Under the pieces are notes generated by a model. That model searched no databases. It was given only the letters and a program-made list of their open reading frames with translations, and was not told where the DNA came from. Of a stretch of 6,250 nucleotides of DNA, positions 5,100 to 6,250 are shown piece by piece. The translations under genes were made by a program, and so were the position numbers. Positions within the stretch are counted from its first letter, which is position 1; each line of letters starts with the position of its first letter. The DNA comes from Spirochaetia bacterium (lineage in GTDB: Bacteria > Spirochaetota > Spirochaetia > Treponematales > Breznakiellaceae), in the NCBI GenBank assembly GCA_026002595.1, contig BOBW01000093.1:1-6250 (forward strand). Direction: 5' to 3'.

Positions 5100-6250
5100 T
5101 TGAAAACCCTTCATTTTGAATGTTATGCCGGTATTTCCGGCGATATGTCCCTGGGCGCCTTTGTAGACCTGGGCGTCGATCCCGATGAACTGCGGCGGGA
5201 GCTTGGGAAGCTTGGCGTTGAGGGCTGGAAACTTGATTTCGTCCCGGATCAGCGGAACGGCATCTCCGGCACACATGCGGTAGTAGACCTTGGCGGCAGT
5301 ACCGATCACATCGCTCAGGACGAAGAGGTGCGCTATCATCTTCATGAACACGATCACGGACACGATCATCCCCACGAACACGGACACGATCATGATCATC
5401 CGCATGATCACGAACATTCTCACGATCATGAACATGACCACGATCACGGCGGCCATAATTCATGGAAGGAAATCCGCAGCTTAATCGAAAAGTCAGGTAT
5501 CAGCGCCAACGCGAAAAAACGGGCGCTGGATATTTTTTCCCGGATCGCCGCGGCGGAATCCCAGGTCCACGGGGTGAGCCTGGATGATGTCGCCTTTCAC
5601 GAAGTGGGAGCCCTGGATTCGATCATCGATGTGGTGGGGGCGGCGATTTGCCTTGACTTTTTAAAACCCGACCGCATCACATGCAGTGAAATTGAACTCG
5701 GCGGCGGTACGGTAAAATGCGCCCACGGAATTCTCCCGGTGCCCGCCCCGGCGACAGCGATTCTGGTCAAGGGTCTCCCGGTGAGGACCGGGGGCTTCAA
5801 CAAGGAAATGACCACCCCCACAGGGGCCGCGATCCTCGCATCCTGTGTGGATGAATTTATTACCGGCCCTGCTTCTTTTACGGAAATCAAAACCGGTTAC
5901 GGCATCGGCACCCGGAAAATGGAAAGGCCCAATGTGCTCCGCGTTTCCTGGCGGGAAGAATCATCTGCGGCGAACAGCGGCAGTAAGCCCTGGAAAACAG
6001 AAGAACTAATTTTGCTTGAAGCCAACATCGACGACATGACCGGCGAAGCCCTGGGCTTTCTCATGGAACGGCTTTTTGACGCCGGGGCCCTGGATGTTAC
6101 CTTCAGCGCCATTACGATGAAGAAGTCCCGGCCGGGGACACTGGTTTCCGTGCTGGCCCATCCTGTCAAACTGGACGCGCTGCGGGAATCTTTTTTCCGC
6201 AATTCCACCACCATCGGCTTTCGGGAGACCACGGTGAATCGTGTTTCCTT
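5100..6250 (+). CDS. larC: Nickel pincer cofactor biosynthesis protein LarC (3' end beyond window)
   Basis: LarC is the CTP-dependent enzyme that inserts nickel into the pyridinium bisthiocarboxylate mononucleotide, the last step in making the lactate racemase cofactor. The frame stays open for 383 codons to the window edge. Family motifs: LHFECYAGISGDMSLGAF at 4-21, FHEVGALDSIIDVVGA at 166-181, LGGGTVKCAHGILPVPAPAT at 200-219, TTPTGAAIL at 238-246, ANIDDMTGEALGF at 308-320 and MKKSRPG at 340-346. The N-terminal motif begins right after the TTG at 5100, and AAGGAG lies six bases upstream, so TTG is the start. Residues 80-119 are an extreme histidine repeat, a likely nickel store. In Lactobacillus plantarum the protein comes from two overlapping frames joined by ribosomal frameshifting; here both halves read in one frame. 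No larA, larB or larE is in view. It has its own promoter and need not share the thiamine operon's control. Confidence 0.95.
   Translation, partial: MKTLHFECYAGISGDMSLGAFVDLGVDPDELRRELGKLGVEGWKLDFVPDQRNGISGTHAVVDLGGSTDHIAQDEEVRYHLHEHDHGHDHPHEHGHDHDHPHDHEHSHDHEHDHDHGGHNSWKEIRSLIEKSGISANAKKRALDIFSRIAAAESQVHGVSLDDVAFHEVGALDSIIDVVGAAICLDFLKPDRITCSEIELGGGTVKCAHGILPVPAPATAILVKGLPVRTGGFNKEMTTPTGAAILASCVDEFITGPASFTEIKTGYGIGTRKMERPNVLRVSWREESSAANSGSKPWKTEELILLEANIDDMTGEALGFLMERLFDAGALDVTFSAITMKKSRPGTLVSVLAHPVKLDALRESFFRNSTTIGFRETTVNRVS
5337..5456 (+). repeat. Histidine-alternating repeat in larC
   Basis: Codons 80-116 encode histidine at every even position, 19 in a row, separated mostly by Asp or Glu with some Gly, Pro, Leu and Ser; a further histidine is at 119. 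In DNA this is a 6-base periodic tract of CAC/CAT alternating with GAT, GAA, GGA and CCN. Such tracts bind nickel or zinc ions in metallochaperones (HypB and SlpD types), so nickel storage or delivery to the LarC active site is the likely role. The repeat is prone to length change by slippage. Confidence 0.9.

Noticed and set aside
5032..5103. A 23-codon frame from TTG 5032 whose TGA overlaps the larC start
   Set aside because: It resembles the cytX leader ORF, but AAGGAG is only two bases from the TTG, too close for initiation, and the peptide has no notable feature. It may arise by chance within the repeat segment.
5343..5453. Short periodic repeats suggesting a CRISPR or satellite array
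   Set aside because: The 6-base periodicity is fully explained by alternating histidine codons in frame with larC; there are no unique spacers.
5058..5456. Minus-strand frame encoding a Met/Ile/Val-rich, membrane-like N terminus
   Set aside because: The hydrophobic run is the reverse complement of the CAC/CAT-GAT histidine repeat of larC, so it is an artefact of that tract.

Overview
The window is a compact, GC-rich bacterial stretch with two divergent transcription units and a third beginning on the right. The gene set and two features of the leftward unit (a fused DctQM permease, and a DctP protein lacking the family's usual ligand-binding arginine) recall treponemes and other host-associated spirochaetes. 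This taxonomic guess rests on remembered gene style only and is of low to moderate confidence.

Leftward unit (minus strand, 2260 down to 1): a near-consensus promoter at 2232-2260 sits so close to the dctP start codon that the mRNA should be leaderless or nearly so. dctP (2224-1175) encodes an exported TRAP-type solute-binding protein. It overlaps by one base a fused small-plus-large TRAP permease gene (dctQM, 1175 to beyond base 1), which is cut by the left window edge.

Rightward unit (plus strand, 2277-5012): a strong extended -10 promoter leads into a TPP riboswitch aptamer (about 2314-2405) and an intrinsic terminator (2432-2467). An antiterminator can be drawn by hand, so this looks like a transcription-terminating, thiamine-repressed switch. 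Downstream lie a possible 14-codon leader ORF (2479-2523), cytX (a candidate pyrimidine-precursor importer), thiE (thiamine phosphate synthase) and a HAD-family phosphatase gene. Together they read as a thiamine salvage operon: import the hydroxymethylpyrimidine moiety, couple it to the thiazole phosphate, and perhaps dephosphorylate a pathway intermediate.

Right end (plus strand, 4986-6250): an extended -10 promoter lies inside the last codons of the HAD gene. It is followed by an 87-base gap holding a 9-base direct repeat and a perfect hairpin, then larC from a TTG start, cut by the right window edge. LarC inserts nickel into the lactate racemase pincer cofactor. Its first third carries a 37-residue stretch in which every second residue is histidine.

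No rRNA, tRNA, CRISPR array, transposase or phage gene was seen. The most interesting non-coding signals are the leaderless dctP promoter, the aptamer-mimicking antiterminator, the leader ORF with a hairpin over the cytX ribosome binding site, and the repeat-flanked insert-like segment before larC.
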